From the NCBI GenBank assembly GCA_945952315.1, contig CAMFIE010000016.1, forward strand, positions 22,220-86,219: DNA of 64,000 bases, given 5' to 3'. The position numbers and the translations under genes were made by a program. The notes beneath the pieces were generated by a model. The model worked only from the letters and a program-made list of their open reading frames with translations. It ran no database searches and was not told the origin of the DNA. Source of the DNA: an uncultured Rhizobium sp. GTDB taxonomy: Bacteria; Pseudomonadota; Alphaproteobacteria; Rhizobiales; Rhizobiaceae. Shown piece after piece: positions 8,141 to 16,766 of the stretch; position 1 is the first letter of the stretch; the number at the start of each line of letters is the position of its first letter.

Positions 8141-9785
8141 GGCTCTGACGCAATCTCGATGAGATCACGGCACTCCGACGATGCGTGCCTCAAGCAGATC
8201 AAGTTTCCCGCGGCCGTACATTTGCCGTTTGATGAGCTTGAGCTTTGTGATCTGGCCTTCCGTCTGGCCGTTCGACCATAGGGAGGTTATCGCATTCTGG
8301 ATTGCGGCTCGGTCTCGGATAACGCCATTTGCGAATGATGCGACCAAGCTTTTCGTCGCGCGTTCGATCCAGGCCTCCAGATCACCGGAGGACTTGCGGC
8401 GCAACAGATCATGGAAGCTCTCGACGACATCCCTGGCCTCCACAAGGTCCGGCAGGCTCTCTTCTATGGCGGCAACCGTCATCGTTTGCGCCTTGGTTAG
8501 ATTGTTGCGTTCAAGCGTCATCAGGCGGACAATAGTTCGTGCGGCCGGTGCATGTCCGAGTCCGTTCTCCGCTTTTTCGGCACGCCTTCGTCGCGTTGCC
8601 CATTCGGTGACAACACGGAGACCACCACCAAAACCAGCCAACCGAAGTTGCCGCCACAGTTCGGCACCATTACGTAATCCAGCATCCCATTGCGCTTCAA
8701 GCCAAGGCAGGTGCGGTTCGAGAGAGGTCTGGCGGACCCGGAAGATGTCAGTCCGTTGACCACGAACGACACTGCGGACCAGTTTTCGGCTATGCCCGGT
8801 TCGGCGCACGATTTCCTTAATGGACAACCCCTCGCCGACGAACCCGCGGATAACGGCATTTGCCTCTTCGCGCCGCAGATACCCCTCGTATTGCAGCCGC
8901 TCAGCGGCGGTCAGCAGTTTTGGATTTACGGTTGCAGTACCAATTGCCATCCGGACCTGCCGCATCGATTTGCGAACAACGTCGAGAAAGGCATGACTGG
9001 CGTTTTCCATCAGATGCCAGCGGTCAGCGACCTGGTCGGCATGTGGCAGGGCTCGTGCGACGGCCTGCGCATATCCACCACCGCGGTCTCGTGCGACGAT
9101 TTCGATCTGGGGCTGCTCGACCAGCCAAGCCTCGGCGGTCGCCTGCTCCCTGTCGGGCAACAATCCGATTGTCCTTCGGCGTTCAAGATCGCAAATGATG
9201 GTGCCGTATCGATGATTGCGTCGCCAGGCCCAGTCATCAATACCGATGACGCTCGGTGGTATAGGCGCAGGGCGGCCGTATCGGCGAACGGTTCGCAGCA
9301 GTGTATCATTGCTCATCGGTAATCCGAGACGATCTGCAAATCGCGCCGCCGGGCGACCACCCAGTGCAAGAGCGAGATGATGAACCAAGCAGTCCAGACG
9401 GGCTGTCCTACGAGCCATGGGGCGAACTACATCGTCGCCGAAGCGCTCGGCGAAAATCTTTCGGCGGCAATTGCTGACACTACAAACGAAGCGTCTGACG
9501 GTCAGGTGCAACTCGATCCGCCGCCCTGCGCACGGCAGATCGACAAGCATCCGAGGATAGCGACTATGAACACGCCAGGAGACGGTTCCACAGTGGGGGC
9601 ATCTAGATTGTTCTGACCGGCCAGATGCCACGACAACAATCGTGCCGGCCGCATCATGCACTGCTTCAACGTTAAATTCGGCGGGGATCAGATCAGAAAG
9701 TCGAAATCGGGTCCGCATGGCGCTGATTCTCCAGAGAAAACCACGCAAATAGAATCCCAAACATCATCAAGATTGAGTCAGAGCC
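8141..9785 (-). mobile_element. ISL3-family insertion sequence, copy 2
   Basis: Second copy, offset by exactly 1,686 bp from the first, with the same terminal repeats and the same gene. It is flanked by the direct repeat CTTATTC (8134-8140 and 9786-9792). This is seven bases, or eight if the terminal C is counted with the target, and it is a proper target-site duplication, so this copy inserted by normal transposition into the gene remnant. Confidence 0.88.
8165..9718 (-). CDS. ISL3-family transposase (copy 2)
   Basis: Protein identical to the copy at 6479-8032: 517 residues, N-terminal zinc ribbon, helix-turn-helix and DDE catalytic domain, ATG at 9718. Identity over the whole gene means the duplication is very recent, or that the two copies are kept identical by recombination. 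Because both run in the same direction, homologous exchange would delete one copy together with the 41-bp spacer. Confidence 0.88.
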   Translation of the reverse strand: MRTRFRLSDLIPAEFNVEAVHDAAGTIVVVASGRSEQSRCPHCGTVSWRVHSRYPRMLVDLPCAGRRIELHLTVRRFVCSVSNCRRKIFAERFGDDVVRPMARRTARLDCLVHHLALALGGRPAARFADRLGLPMSNDTLLRTVRRYGRPAPIPPSVIGIDDWAWRRNHRYGTIICDLERRRTIGLLPDREQATAEAWLVEQPQIEIVARDRGGGYAQAVARALPHADQVADRWHLMENASHAFLDVVRKSMRQVRMAIGTATVNPKLLTAAERLQYEGYLRREEANAVIRGFVGEGLSIKEIVRRTGHSRKLVRSVVRGQRTDIFRVRQTSLEPHLPWLEAQWDAGLRNGAELWRQLRLAGFGGGLRVVTEWATRRRRAEKAENGLGHAPAARTIVRLMTLERNNLTKAQTMTVAAIEESLPDLVEARDVVESFHDLLRRKSSGDLEAWIERATKSLVASFANGVIRDRAAIQNAITSLWSNGQTEGQITKLKLIKRQMYGRGKLDLLEARIVGVP

Positions 9786-10109
9786 CTTATTCCACGCCGA
9801 AACACACGTGCATTACCGGTTGCTCGCCGGTGAACGCACCACGTCGCCAGTCGTGCTCAGCCACCGCGCCGGTGACAATTCTCCCCATATCGAACTGGTG
9901 AAGCAGCTCATTCAGGACATGTATGCCGAAAATCCGCCCTGGCTCGGGCTGGAGCACAATCTGCCGATCCGCACGAATTTTGCGAAGGACTGACTGTCGA
10001 GACGCTGGTCAGGGAGAGACGAACACCTTCCGGCAAATCGCGCAGGGACCTCTTCTGAAGGTGCGGCGCTGAAGGACAAAAAGGAAAGGCCGCCAAACCC
10101 CGAAGCGGA

Positions 10110-10871
10110 TCACTCAACCCGAGCCATTGCGGTGGCCGGATGGTCGCCATCTTCGGATTTCGCAAAAACAGTGACGGTCAGGCCGACATGCTCGGTCATC
10201 AAGGCTTCGGCACGGGCCGCATCCCGGTCAAGGGCTGCCTCCATCAGGGCCGTGTGATGCTCGATCGACATGGCGTCATGAAGGGCCGCAAGGGCGGCTT
10301 CATTGCCCTCCGCCCTGCCCTCGGATGCTCGATCCGCCGACCCGAGGCTCAAGAACCGGTGATGACGGCGCAGCTGGTCGGACAGGGTGGCCTGAAAACG
10401 CAAGAGCCATTTCGACCGGGCAGCACTGACCAGGGCTGCGTGAAAGGCGGCATGTCGATCATCCCACTCGTCGATTTGCGCTTCCGTTGCGGTTTCCACC
10501 GCAAAACGACAGCGCGAGAGCCTGTAATGGGCCGTCACCACGCGGGATTCCCAGGCGGCGTCACCATTTGCCATCGATTCGAGGAGCAACGGGACTTCGA
10601 CCACCAGACGGGCGCGGGTAAGGTCTTCCAGCGCCTCCCGCGAAACGGGAGCAACCGCAAAACCGCGATTGCTGATCGCGGTGACCAACCCTTCCGCTTC
10701 GAGCCGCGAAAGCGCTTCACGTAGCGGCGTCCAGCCAATCTCGTAGCTGTCGCGCAGCGTGCCGAGCTTCATCGGCGCACCGGGACGAAGTCGCGTCGCA
10801 AGAATATCGCGACGCAGCAGGCGATAGGCCGATTCAGTCTTGGTCGCTTGATCTTTCTCTTCCATCGGCAT
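10110..10871 (-). CDS. GntR-family transcriptional regulator, FCD subfamily
   Basis: 253-residue regulator. The winged helix (about residues 10-75) contains the PLREALSRLEAEGLV recognition region typical of FadR/FCD proteins. An all-helical FCD ligand domain follows, with metal-ligand histidines and acids (for example DDRHAAFHAAL and a later IEHHTALMEAAL). It is divergent from the ABC transporter/kynureninase operon that starts at 11026, and the shared intergenic region has AT-rich repeats and a good promoter. It therefore probably controls that operon, with an amino acid or kynurenine-type effector; the effector is a guess from context. Confidence 0.85.
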   Translation of the reverse strand: MPMEEKDQATKTESAYRLLRRDILATRLRPGAPMKLGTLRDSYEIGWTPLREALSRLEAEGLVTAISNRGFAVAPVSREALEDLTRARLVVEVPLLLESMANGDAAWESRVVTAHYRLSRCRFAVETATEAQIDEWDDRHAAFHAALVSAARSKWLLRFQATLSDQLRRHHRFLSLGSADRASEGRAEGNEAALAALHDAMSIEHHTALMEAALDRDAARAEALMTEHVGLTVTVFAKSEDGDHPATAMARVE

Positions 10872-10897
10872 CCCTTAGCACCCGGCGTCTTGGCCTT

Positions 10898-10940
10898 CAA
10901 ATATATATAGTTTCATCCGTTCAATCAAAATATATATATT
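10898..10940. promoter_or_regulatory. AT-repeat region between the FCD regulator and the transporter operon
   Basis: Two alternating AT tracts, AAATATATATAG (10899-10910) and AAAATATATATATT (10927-10940), start 28 bp apart in otherwise GC-rich DNA. They lie just upstream of the -35 hexamer of the operon. They may be regulator binding sites or simply promoter-softening DNA. Confidence 0.4.
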
Positions 10941-10942
10941 AT

Positions 10943-10971
10943 TTGACAAGCCTCCGGCCTGCCCCCATACT
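10943..10971 (+). promoter_or_regulatory. Sigma-70 type promoter of the kynurenine/tryptophan operon
   Basis: A perfect TTGACA (10943-10948), a 17-base spacer and CATACT (10966-10971) stand 55 bases before the ATG of the substrate-binding protein, correctly oriented for the operon. Confidence 0.6.
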
Positions 10972-11025
10972 CACCGACAAGCCGCCGAGAGAACGGCGGC
11001 CGCTTGTCATCTCTGGGAGGATTTC

Positions 11026-12012
11026 ATGAGCAGGCTTACAAAATCACTCGTTTCAGGTCTGGTTCTTGCCGGTGCACTGGCGCTCGGCGCCGCGCAGGCG
11101 CTCGCGGAGCCGATCCGCATCGGCATTGCCAATTTCGGCGAACATCCGCAGCTCGCAGCCTCGATTGCCGGGTTCAAGAAGGCCATGGCCGAAAACGGCT
11201 TCGTCGAAGGCAAGGATGTCATCTATTCCGAAAGCCACACCAATTTCGACGCGTCGCTCGTGCCGCAGATGATCACCAAATTGCAGGCCGAGCAGCCCAA
11301 GCTGATCTACACCATCACCACGCCCGTTTCGCAGATTGCCAAGAAGGCGCTCGCCGGATCCGGCATTCCGATCGTCTTCTCCGCCGTGACCGATCCGGTT
11401 GCGGCGAAGTTGGTTCCCTCCTGGGAAGCTGGCGATGAAGGCATGACAGGCGCAACCGACCTGCAGGACGTTGCGGCGGTGATGGAATTTGCCCACAAGC
11501 TTCTGCCGAACGCCAAGCGCATCGGCATTCCCTATAATCCGGGTGAGGCGAATGACGTTGCACTGCTCGACAAGATCAAGGCCGCAGCACCCGCGGCCGG
11601 TTTCGAGGTCGAGGCTGTTGGCGTGGACAATGTCAACGATATCCAGCAGCGCATCGCGTCCTTCGCTGGCAAGGCAGATGTGATTTATACGCCTGCGTCC
11701 AACCTGCTGCAGCCGGCCATCGCCGCAGTTTCGGCAGCCGCCCGCCAGGCACAGATTCCGATCGTCAATTCCGACGATGGTGCCGTGCGTGACGGTGTCG
11801 TTCCGGCAAGCCTTGCCGTGAACTATGAACAGGTCGGCCTCGCTGCAGGCAAGATCGCCGCCGAAATCCTGAAGGGCAAGGATCCGAAGACCATTGCGCC
11901 CTGGCGTCCGGCTTACGCAGACCACCGCGCCGTTGTCTCGAAGAAGGCGCTTGCCGCTTTCGGCATCGAAGTGCCGGCCTCGCTTGCCGATTGTGGCTGC
12001 ATCATCGACTGA
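11026..12012 (+). CDS. ABC transporter substrate-binding protein, TrpX-like (ABC_sub_bind family)
   Basis: 328-residue periplasmic binding protein of the ABC_sub_bind (PF04392-type) family, which includes the streptococcal tryptophan binder TrpX. The signal peptide covers about residues 1-27 with cleavage after AQALA. It is first in an operon with a matching ATPase and permease, then kynureninase. The ligand is therefore likely tryptophan, kynurenine or a related aromatic amino acid; this is inferred from the neighbours. GGGAGG precedes the ATG at a normal distance. Confidence 0.82.
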   Translation: MSRLTKSLVSGLVLAGALALGAAQALAEPIRIGIANFGEHPQLAASIAGFKKAMAENGFVEGKDVIYSESHTNFDASLVPQMITKLQAEQPKLIYTITTPVSQIAKKALAGSGIPIVFSAVTDPVAAKLVPSWEAGDEGMTGATDLQDVAAVMEFAHKLLPNAKRIGIPYNPGEANDVALLDKIKAAAPAAGFEVEAVGVDNVNDIQQRIASFAGKADVIYTPASNLLQPAIAAVSAAARQAQIPIVNSDDGAVRDGVVPASLAVNYEQVGLAAGKIAAEILKGKDPKTIAPWRPAYADHRAVVSKKALAAFGIEVPASLADCGCIID

Positions 12013-12076
12013 TCCGACCTCGCTTTTAACCGGTGGCGGCATGCATTTGCCGCCACCCCGCAAAAAGGGGAAGCCC

Positions 12077-12856
12077 ATGCTGGAAATCCAGTCGGCGCGA
12101 AAAGTATTCTACAAAGGCCAGGCGGACGAAAAGATCGCCCTCAACAATCTCGATCTCCGCCTTGAAACAGGAGAATTCGGCGTTGTCATCGGATCGAACG
12201 GAGCCGGAAAGAGCAGCATGCTCAACGCCATTTCCGGCGCGCTGGCACTCGACAGCGGCAAGATCATCATAAACGGTGACGATGTCACGGCGATGCCCGT
12301 TCACAAGCGCGCCATGCGGCTGGCCCGGGTGTTCCAGGATCCGATGAAAGGCACCGCGGCCTCGATGACCGTTGCCGAAAACATGCTGCTTGCGGAACTG
12401 CGCGCCAAAAAGCGCACCCTGCGCCAGGGCCTCAATGCATCCCGACTCGCGACATACAGGGAGCGGCTTTCACTGCTTGGTCTAGGTCTCGAAAACCGGC
12501 TCGATACGCGTGTGGAACTGCTTTCCGGCGGCCAGCGGCAATCCCTGTCCCTGATCATGGCGGTTGGCGGCGCGCCGGAGTTGCTTTTGCTCGATGAGCA
12601 TACCGCGGCCCTTGATCCCCGCACCGCCGATATCGTGATGCAGGCGACCGTCCGGGCCGTGGAAAGCCTGAAGCTCACCACCTTGATGGTCACGCACAAT
12701 ATGCAGCACGCCGTGGATTTCGGTCACCGGGTGATCATGCTTGATGCGGGCCGCGTACATCTTGAAATATCAGGCGAAGAGAAGAAGACGGTCACGGTTC
12801 CCGACCTGATCGGGCATTTCTCCGTCAAAACCGACCGCATGTTGCTGGCGAGCTGA
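12077..12856 (+). CDS. ABC transporter ATP-binding protein (TrpZ-like)
   Basis: 259-residue ABC ATPase from the ATG at 12077, preceded by GGGGAAG. Walker A GSNGAGKSS is near residues 39-47, the signature is LSGGQRQS and Walker B is LLLLDEHTAALDP. The D-E-H sequence after Walker B matches the class that pairs with TrpY-type permeases. It follows the binding protein by 64 bases and precedes the permease by 5. The frame is open upstream to 11894, but that part overlaps the binding-protein gene and is not protein coding. Confidence 0.85.
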   Translation: MLEIQSARKVFYKGQADEKIALNNLDLRLETGEFGVVIGSNGAGKSSMLNAISGALALDSGKIIINGDDVTAMPVHKRAMRLARVFQDPMKGTAASMTVAENMLLAELRAKKRTLRQGLNASRLATYRERLSLLGLGLENRLDTRVELLSGGQRQSLSLIMAVGGAPELLLLDEHTAALDPRTADIVMQATVRAVESLKLTTLMVTHNMQHAVDFGHRVIMLDAGRVHLEISGEEKKTVTVPDLIGHFSVKTDRMLLAS

Positions 12857-12861
12857 TCACC

Positions 12862-13785
12862 ATGGATTTTCTGCAAAACATCATTGCGAGCTTCATCTCG
12901 CTCATCCCCGTCACGCTGGCACAGAGCCTCATCCTCGCTTTTGTCGTGATGGGGATCATGATCCCGTTCCGCATGCTGAGTTTCCCGGATCTGACCAGCG
13001 AGGGCGCGTTTCCGCTCGGCGGCTGCGTCTGCGGTGTGCTGATGGCTGCTGGCATGGGCCCGCTTCCGGCAATCCTCATCGCTCTTTTGGCAGGCTTTGC
13101 CGCCGGTTGCTGCACCGCTTACATCCATCTCCGCTTTCGCATCCACACATTGCTGGCGGGCATTTTGATGATGACGATGCTTTATTCGGTCAATCTGCGC
13201 ATCATGGGCCGCTCGAACCTTTCCGTTTTCGGCGCGCCGACGGTGTTCGACTGGGTGCCCTTGCTGCAACCCGGCTTTCCGGCGAGCAAGATCGTGATGG
13301 CAGGGCTTTTCGGGCTCGTCATCTTCGCTGCCCTGCTGCATTACTTCCGCACCGAAAAGGGCACCGCCGTGCGCGCGGTCGGTGCAAATCCGGACATGGC
13401 CGAGGCGCAGGGCATCAATGTCTGGCTGGCGACCATCGGCGGCGTTGGTCTTGCCGGTGCCTTTTCCGCCGCAAGCGGTGCGCTGATGGTGCAGTCGCAG
13501 GGCTTTGCCGACGTCAACATGGGCCTTGGCATCCTCATCAACGGGCTTGCCGCCCTGATGATCGGCGAGGCCATCGTCGGCAAGCAGAACGTGTTGCGCC
13601 AGCTTGCCGCGCCCTTTGTCGGTGCCGTGGTCTATTATCAGCTTGTTTCGTTCTGCCTTGCCGCCGGTATGCCGCCACCGGATCTGAAGCTGGCAACTGG
13701 TCTCTTCGTGCTCGCCATGCTGGCGCTGCCGAACATCAAACGCAGCCGTGGCCCTGCGCCCGCCCGCGAAACCGTTCGTGAATAG
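12862..13785 (+). CDS. ABC transporter permease (TrpY-like, BPD_transp_2 family)
   Basis: 307-residue inner-membrane permease of the LivH/RbsC superfamily, with about eight to nine hydrophobic helices and the conserved VRAVGANPDMAEAQGI cytoplasmic loop. It completes a three-gene importer with the two upstream genes. Kynureninase begins 9 bases after its stop, so uptake and catabolism are co-transcribed. Confidence 0.84.
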   Translation: MDFLQNIIASFISLIPVTLAQSLILAFVVMGIMIPFRMLSFPDLTSEGAFPLGGCVCGVLMAAGMGPLPAILIALLAGFAAGCCTAYIHLRFRIHTLLAGILMMTMLYSVNLRIMGRSNLSVFGAPTVFDWVPLLQPGFPASKIVMAGLFGLVIFAALLHYFRTEKGTAVRAVGANPDMAEAQGINVWLATIGGVGLAGAFSAASGALMVQSQGFADVNMGLGILINGLAALMIGEAIVGKQNVLRQLAAPFVGAVVYYQLVSFCLAAGMPPPDLKLATGLFVLAMLALPNIKRSRGPAPARETVRE

Positions 13786-13794
13786 GATTTTCTG

Positions 13795-15042
13795 ATGACT
13801 GCCATTCCTGATTTTTCGGCCGTGCAGGCCATGGATGAAGCCGATGTGCTGCGGGCCTATAGAGATCGTTTTGTGCTGCCCGACGGGTTGATCTATCTGA
13901 ACGGCAACTCTCTGGGCGTCGCGCCCAAGGCTGCCTTTACCCATCTCGAGACTGCGGTCACGCAGGAATGGGGGCAGGACCTGATCCGCAGCTGGAATAT
14001 CGCCGGCTGGTTCGATCTGCCCGTTACGCTCGGGGATCGCATCGGACGGCTGATCGGTGCAGCCCCCGGTCAGACCGTCGTCTGCGACACGACGTCCATC
14101 AACATCTACAAGGCGCTGCATGCAGCCCTTGCATTGCGGCCAGACCGTTCGGTGATCGTTGCCGAAGGGGACAGCTTTCCGACCGATATCTATGTGGCGG
14201 AAGGCGTGCTTTCGACCCGGCCCGGCCTTTCTCTCCGTCTTGAAGGCGTGGATGCACCGTCGATCCAAGACCTGATCGATGACAAGGTAGCGGTTATCCT
14301 CGTCAATCAGGTGAACTACAAGTCAGGCGAACTGCGCGACATGGCGGCCCTGACAAGGAAAGCCCATCAGCACGGTGCGCTTGTGGTCTGGGATCTGTGC
14401 CATACCGCAGGTGCGATGCCGGTCGATCTTGACGGTGCAAATGTCGATCTGGCCGTCGGCTGCACCTACAAATATCTGAATGGTGGCCCGGGTGCACCGG
14501 CCTTCATCTATGCGGCCACCCGTCATCTCGGCGCGATCAACCAGCCGCTCAGCGGATGGTGGGGGCATGCCCGGCCTTTTGCCTTCGAGAAGCACTATGC
14601 GGCAGGCGGCGGCATTCGCCGCTTCCTCTGCGGCACACAGCCCATCCTCTCGATGCGGGCGCTGAAAGGGGCGCTCGATGTCTGGGACGACGTGGATCTG
14701 GTGGCCCTGCGCAAAAAGAGCCTCGGCCTCACAGACCTCTTCATCGCGCTGGTCGAGGAAAAATGTGCGGGTCATGGGCTGGAGCTTGAGACGCCCCGGG
14801 ATCACGCCTTGCGCGGCAGCCAGGTGTCGTTCCGTCATCCCCACGCCTACGAGATCATGCAGGCGGCGATCGCGCGCGGTGTGATCGGCGACTTCCGGGC
14901 GCCATCGACCATCCGCTTTGGCTTTACACCGCTTTACATCGGCTATGCCGATGTATGGAAGGCCGCCGACATCCTCTCCGATATTCTCGCAACCGGTGCA
15001 TGGAAGGATGCACGCTTTGCCGTGCGTGCTGCCGTGACCTGA
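13795..15042 (+). CDS. kynU: Kynureninase
   Basis: 415-residue PLP enzyme that cleaves L-kynurenine to anthranilate and L-alanine (3-hydroxykynurenine to 3-hydroxyanthranilate). The Schiff-base lysine is K226 in TYKYLNGGPG, the PLP-ring aspartate is D200 in VWDLCHTAG, and the N-terminus has the family motif YLNGNSLG. Length fits the family. No tryptophan dioxygenase, kynurenine formamidase or monooxygenase lies nearby, so kynurenine is either imported by the adjacent transporter or made elsewhere. Confidence 0.93.
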   Translation: MTAIPDFSAVQAMDEADVLRAYRDRFVLPDGLIYLNGNSLGVAPKAAFTHLETAVTQEWGQDLIRSWNIAGWFDLPVTLGDRIGRLIGAAPGQTVVCDTTSINIYKALHAALALRPDRSVIVAEGDSFPTDIYVAEGVLSTRPGLSLRLEGVDAPSIQDLIDDKVAVILVNQVNYKSGELRDMAALTRKAHQHGALVVWDLCHTAGAMPVDLDGANVDLAVGCTYKYLNGGPGAPAFIYAATRHLGAINQPLSGWWGHARPFAFEKHYAAGGGIRRFLCGTQPILSMRALKGALDVWDDVDLVALRKKSLGLTDLFIALVEEKCAGHGLELETPRDHALRGSQVSFRHPHAYEIMQAAIARGVIGDFRAPSTIRFGFTPLYIGYADVWKAADILSDILATGAWKDARFAVRAAVT

Positions 15043-15097
15043 CATCCTTGCCGCGGGCGGAACATTTTGCCCGCGGCCGACCATCCGGGGACCACGA

Positions 15098-16066
15098 ATG
15101 AAGACGCCACATCGCCCGACCTTTGACGGTATCAGTCGAGCCCGTGACCGCCTTGCCCCATATATCCAGCGGACACCTCTGGTCAGGCTCGATCTCGGAT
15201 ATCCGGACCGCCAGATTTTCCTGAAGCTCGAAACATTCTCGCCCATCGGTGCCTTCAAGCTGCGCCCTGCCCTGAATGCCCTTCTGTCCCGCGATCCGGC
15301 GAACCTTGCAAATGGCGTTGCCGTGACCAGTTCCGGCAATATGGCCTATGGCATGGCCTGGGCCGCACGGCTGATCGGGGTTCCGATGGTCGCCTATATG
15401 TATCGCGGCGCGCCGCAGACAAAGATCGACAATGTCAGGGCTCTTGGCGGTGAGGTGCGCTTTGTCAGCATGGAGACCTGGTGGAATTTCATCATCGGCG
15501 CGGATCGGCCCGATGCACCGGAACTGCTGATCAATCCGGTCATCGACCAGGCGGTTCTGGAGGGAAACGGCTGCATCGGTCTCGAAATCATGGACGATCT
15601 GCCGGATGTCGATGTGGTTCTGACGCCTTATGGCGGCGGCAGCATGACGACCGGTGTCGCCAGCGCCGTAAAGGCGATCCGCGAGCGGGCGCGGGTCCTT
15701 GCGGTCGAGGATGACAGCGCCGCCCCGGTAACGGCTGCCTTGGAGGCAGGCGAGATCGTGACCATTCAAACCCGGCCAACCTTCATCAAAAGCATCGGCG
15801 GACCATCCGTGGTGCCGCAACTATGGCCACTTGCCAGGGAACTGATAGACGGCGCTGTTGCCGTCAGCCCTCTGGAGGTCACAGATGCGATGCGACTGCT
15901 GTTTCGCATGGCGAAGATCGTTGCGGAAGGCGCGGGGGCCGCTTCGCTTGCCGCTGCCATGGCAAGACCTGATCTGACCGGAAACGTGGTCTGCGTGATT
16001 TCCGGCGGTAATATTGATGCCGCGGCCTATTCCACCGTGCTGGCCGGAGGCATTCCCCAGGCGTGA
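15098..16066 (+). CDS. PLP-dependent fold-type II enzyme, threonine/serine dehydratase-like
   Basis: 322-residue enzyme with the lysine motif GAFKLRPAL near residue 52, an SSGNMAYG substrate loop near 82 and the phosphate-binding glycine loop YGGGSMTTG near 178. It lacks the C-terminal regulatory ACT domain of biosynthetic IlvA. It follows kynureninase by 55 bases, separated by a short inverted-repeat-like GC segment. The substrate is unknown: serine or threonine dehydration is the default, and a role on the alanine-side products or on a modified amino acid is possible from context. Confidence 0.75.
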   Translation: MKTPHRPTFDGISRARDRLAPYIQRTPLVRLDLGYPDRQIFLKLETFSPIGAFKLRPALNALLSRDPANLANGVAVTSSGNMAYGMAWAARLIGVPMVAYMYRGAPQTKIDNVRALGGEVRFVSMETWWNFIIGADRPDAPELLINPVIDQAVLEGNGCIGLEIMDDLPDVDVVLTPYGGGSMTTGVASAVKAIRERARVLAVEDDSAAPVTAALEAGEIVTIQTRPTFIKSIGGPSVVPQLWPLARELIDGAVAVSPLEVTDAMRLLFRMAKIVAEGAGAASLAAAMARPDLTGNVVCVISGGNIDAAAYSTVLAGGIPQA

Positions 16067-16089
16067 CGGGAGGGCAGGCGAATTTGCCG

Positions 16090-16578
16090 TCAGCCAAAGG
16101 TGCCCTTCGGGCTTGACCAGCTTTCGATCACGGTTTCCATCGCGACATTGGTGGAGGTGCTCGCCACATAGGGCAGCTCGGAGATCCGCTCGCCCAGGAC
16201 ATGGCGATAGCGCCTGATATCGGGCGTGCGGATTTTCAGAAGATAATCGAACCGGCCTGCGATCATGTGGCATTCTTCCACCTCGATGATCTTCTTCACC
16301 GCCGCATTGAAGGCTTTCAGCGCATCTTCGTGCGTGTTGGTGAGTTTTACCTCGGCAAAGGCAATGTGATCGAGCCCGATCCGGGCAGGATTGATCACCG
16401 CGCGGAAGCCATCGATATAGCCATCCGCCACCAGCCTTCTGAAACGCTGCTGGCAAGGCGTTTTCGACAGGCCGACCTTTGCAGCAAGATCGGTGATGGA
16501 AATACGGCCATCCTGCGCCAGACATTCAAGAATCTTGCGGTCGAAACTATCCAATTCACCATCAAGGCTCATTTTCAT
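16090..16578 (-). CDS. putR: Lrp/AsnC-family activator of proline catabolism, PutR
   Basis: 162-residue Lrp-type regulator: helix-turn-helix at about residues 20-45 (ITDLAAKVGLSKTPCQQRF) and a C-terminal RAM domain (IEVEECHMIAGRFDYLLKI). The ATG at 16578 has AGGAAAAG upstream; the open frame extends further to 16737, but that part is promoter DNA. It is divergent from putA, the arrangement in which PutR senses proline and activates putA in Agrobacterium and Rhodobacter relatives. Confidence 0.85.
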   Translation of the reverse strand: MKMSLDGELDSFDRKILECLAQDGRISITDLAAKVGLSKTPCQQRFRRLVADGYIDGFRAVINPARIGLDHIAFAEVKLTNTHEDALKAFNAAVKKIIEVEECHMIAGRFDYLLKIRTPDIRRYRHVLGERISELPYVASTSTNVAMETVIESWSSPKGTFG

Positions 16579-16766
16579 GATCACTTTTCCTATGAAATGC
16601 CAAATTTTAAATCCATATTTCCCAAATTCATGCTGATTGAAGTCTGAATGATTTTCAAGATGGTGATAGGCTCCCTTCCCAGATTTGCCGGTTGCGAATA
16701 GCTTCCGACAGCATCCATCCCGGAACCAATGCCGCACCTTCCGGCTTCACTTGCGAGACCGAACCC
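16579..16766. promoter_or_regulatory. putR-putA divergent control region
   Basis: 188 bases between the two starts. The half nearest putR is AT-rich, with repeated AAATT-type blocks (around 16600-16630) of the kind bound by Lrp proteins. It should contain both promoters and the PutR sites; no exact boxes can be defined by eye. Confidence 0.5.

Larger units (their letters stand above)
8102..9993 (+). pseudogene. 3' remnant of an unknown gene, cut by copy 1 and interrupted by copy 2
   Basis: Removing the second insertion sequence and one copy of CTTATTC leaves an open frame of about 80 codons, from 8102 through the 41-bp spacer and on from 9793 to a TGA at 9993. The 5' part is gone, replaced by the first insertion sequence. 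The peptide (WKPITPLTGSLFHAE ... SHRAGDNSPHIELVKQ) may be the C-terminus of a LysR-type effector domain, but I do not recognise it with confidence. The flank left of copy 1 does not read as the missing N-terminus, so the intervening DNA was deleted or moved. Confidence 0.55.

Noticed and set aside
12724..14268. A 514-codon antisense frame across the transporter genes and kynureninase
   Set aside because: Shadow of well-supported plus-strand genes; composition is unlike real proteins.
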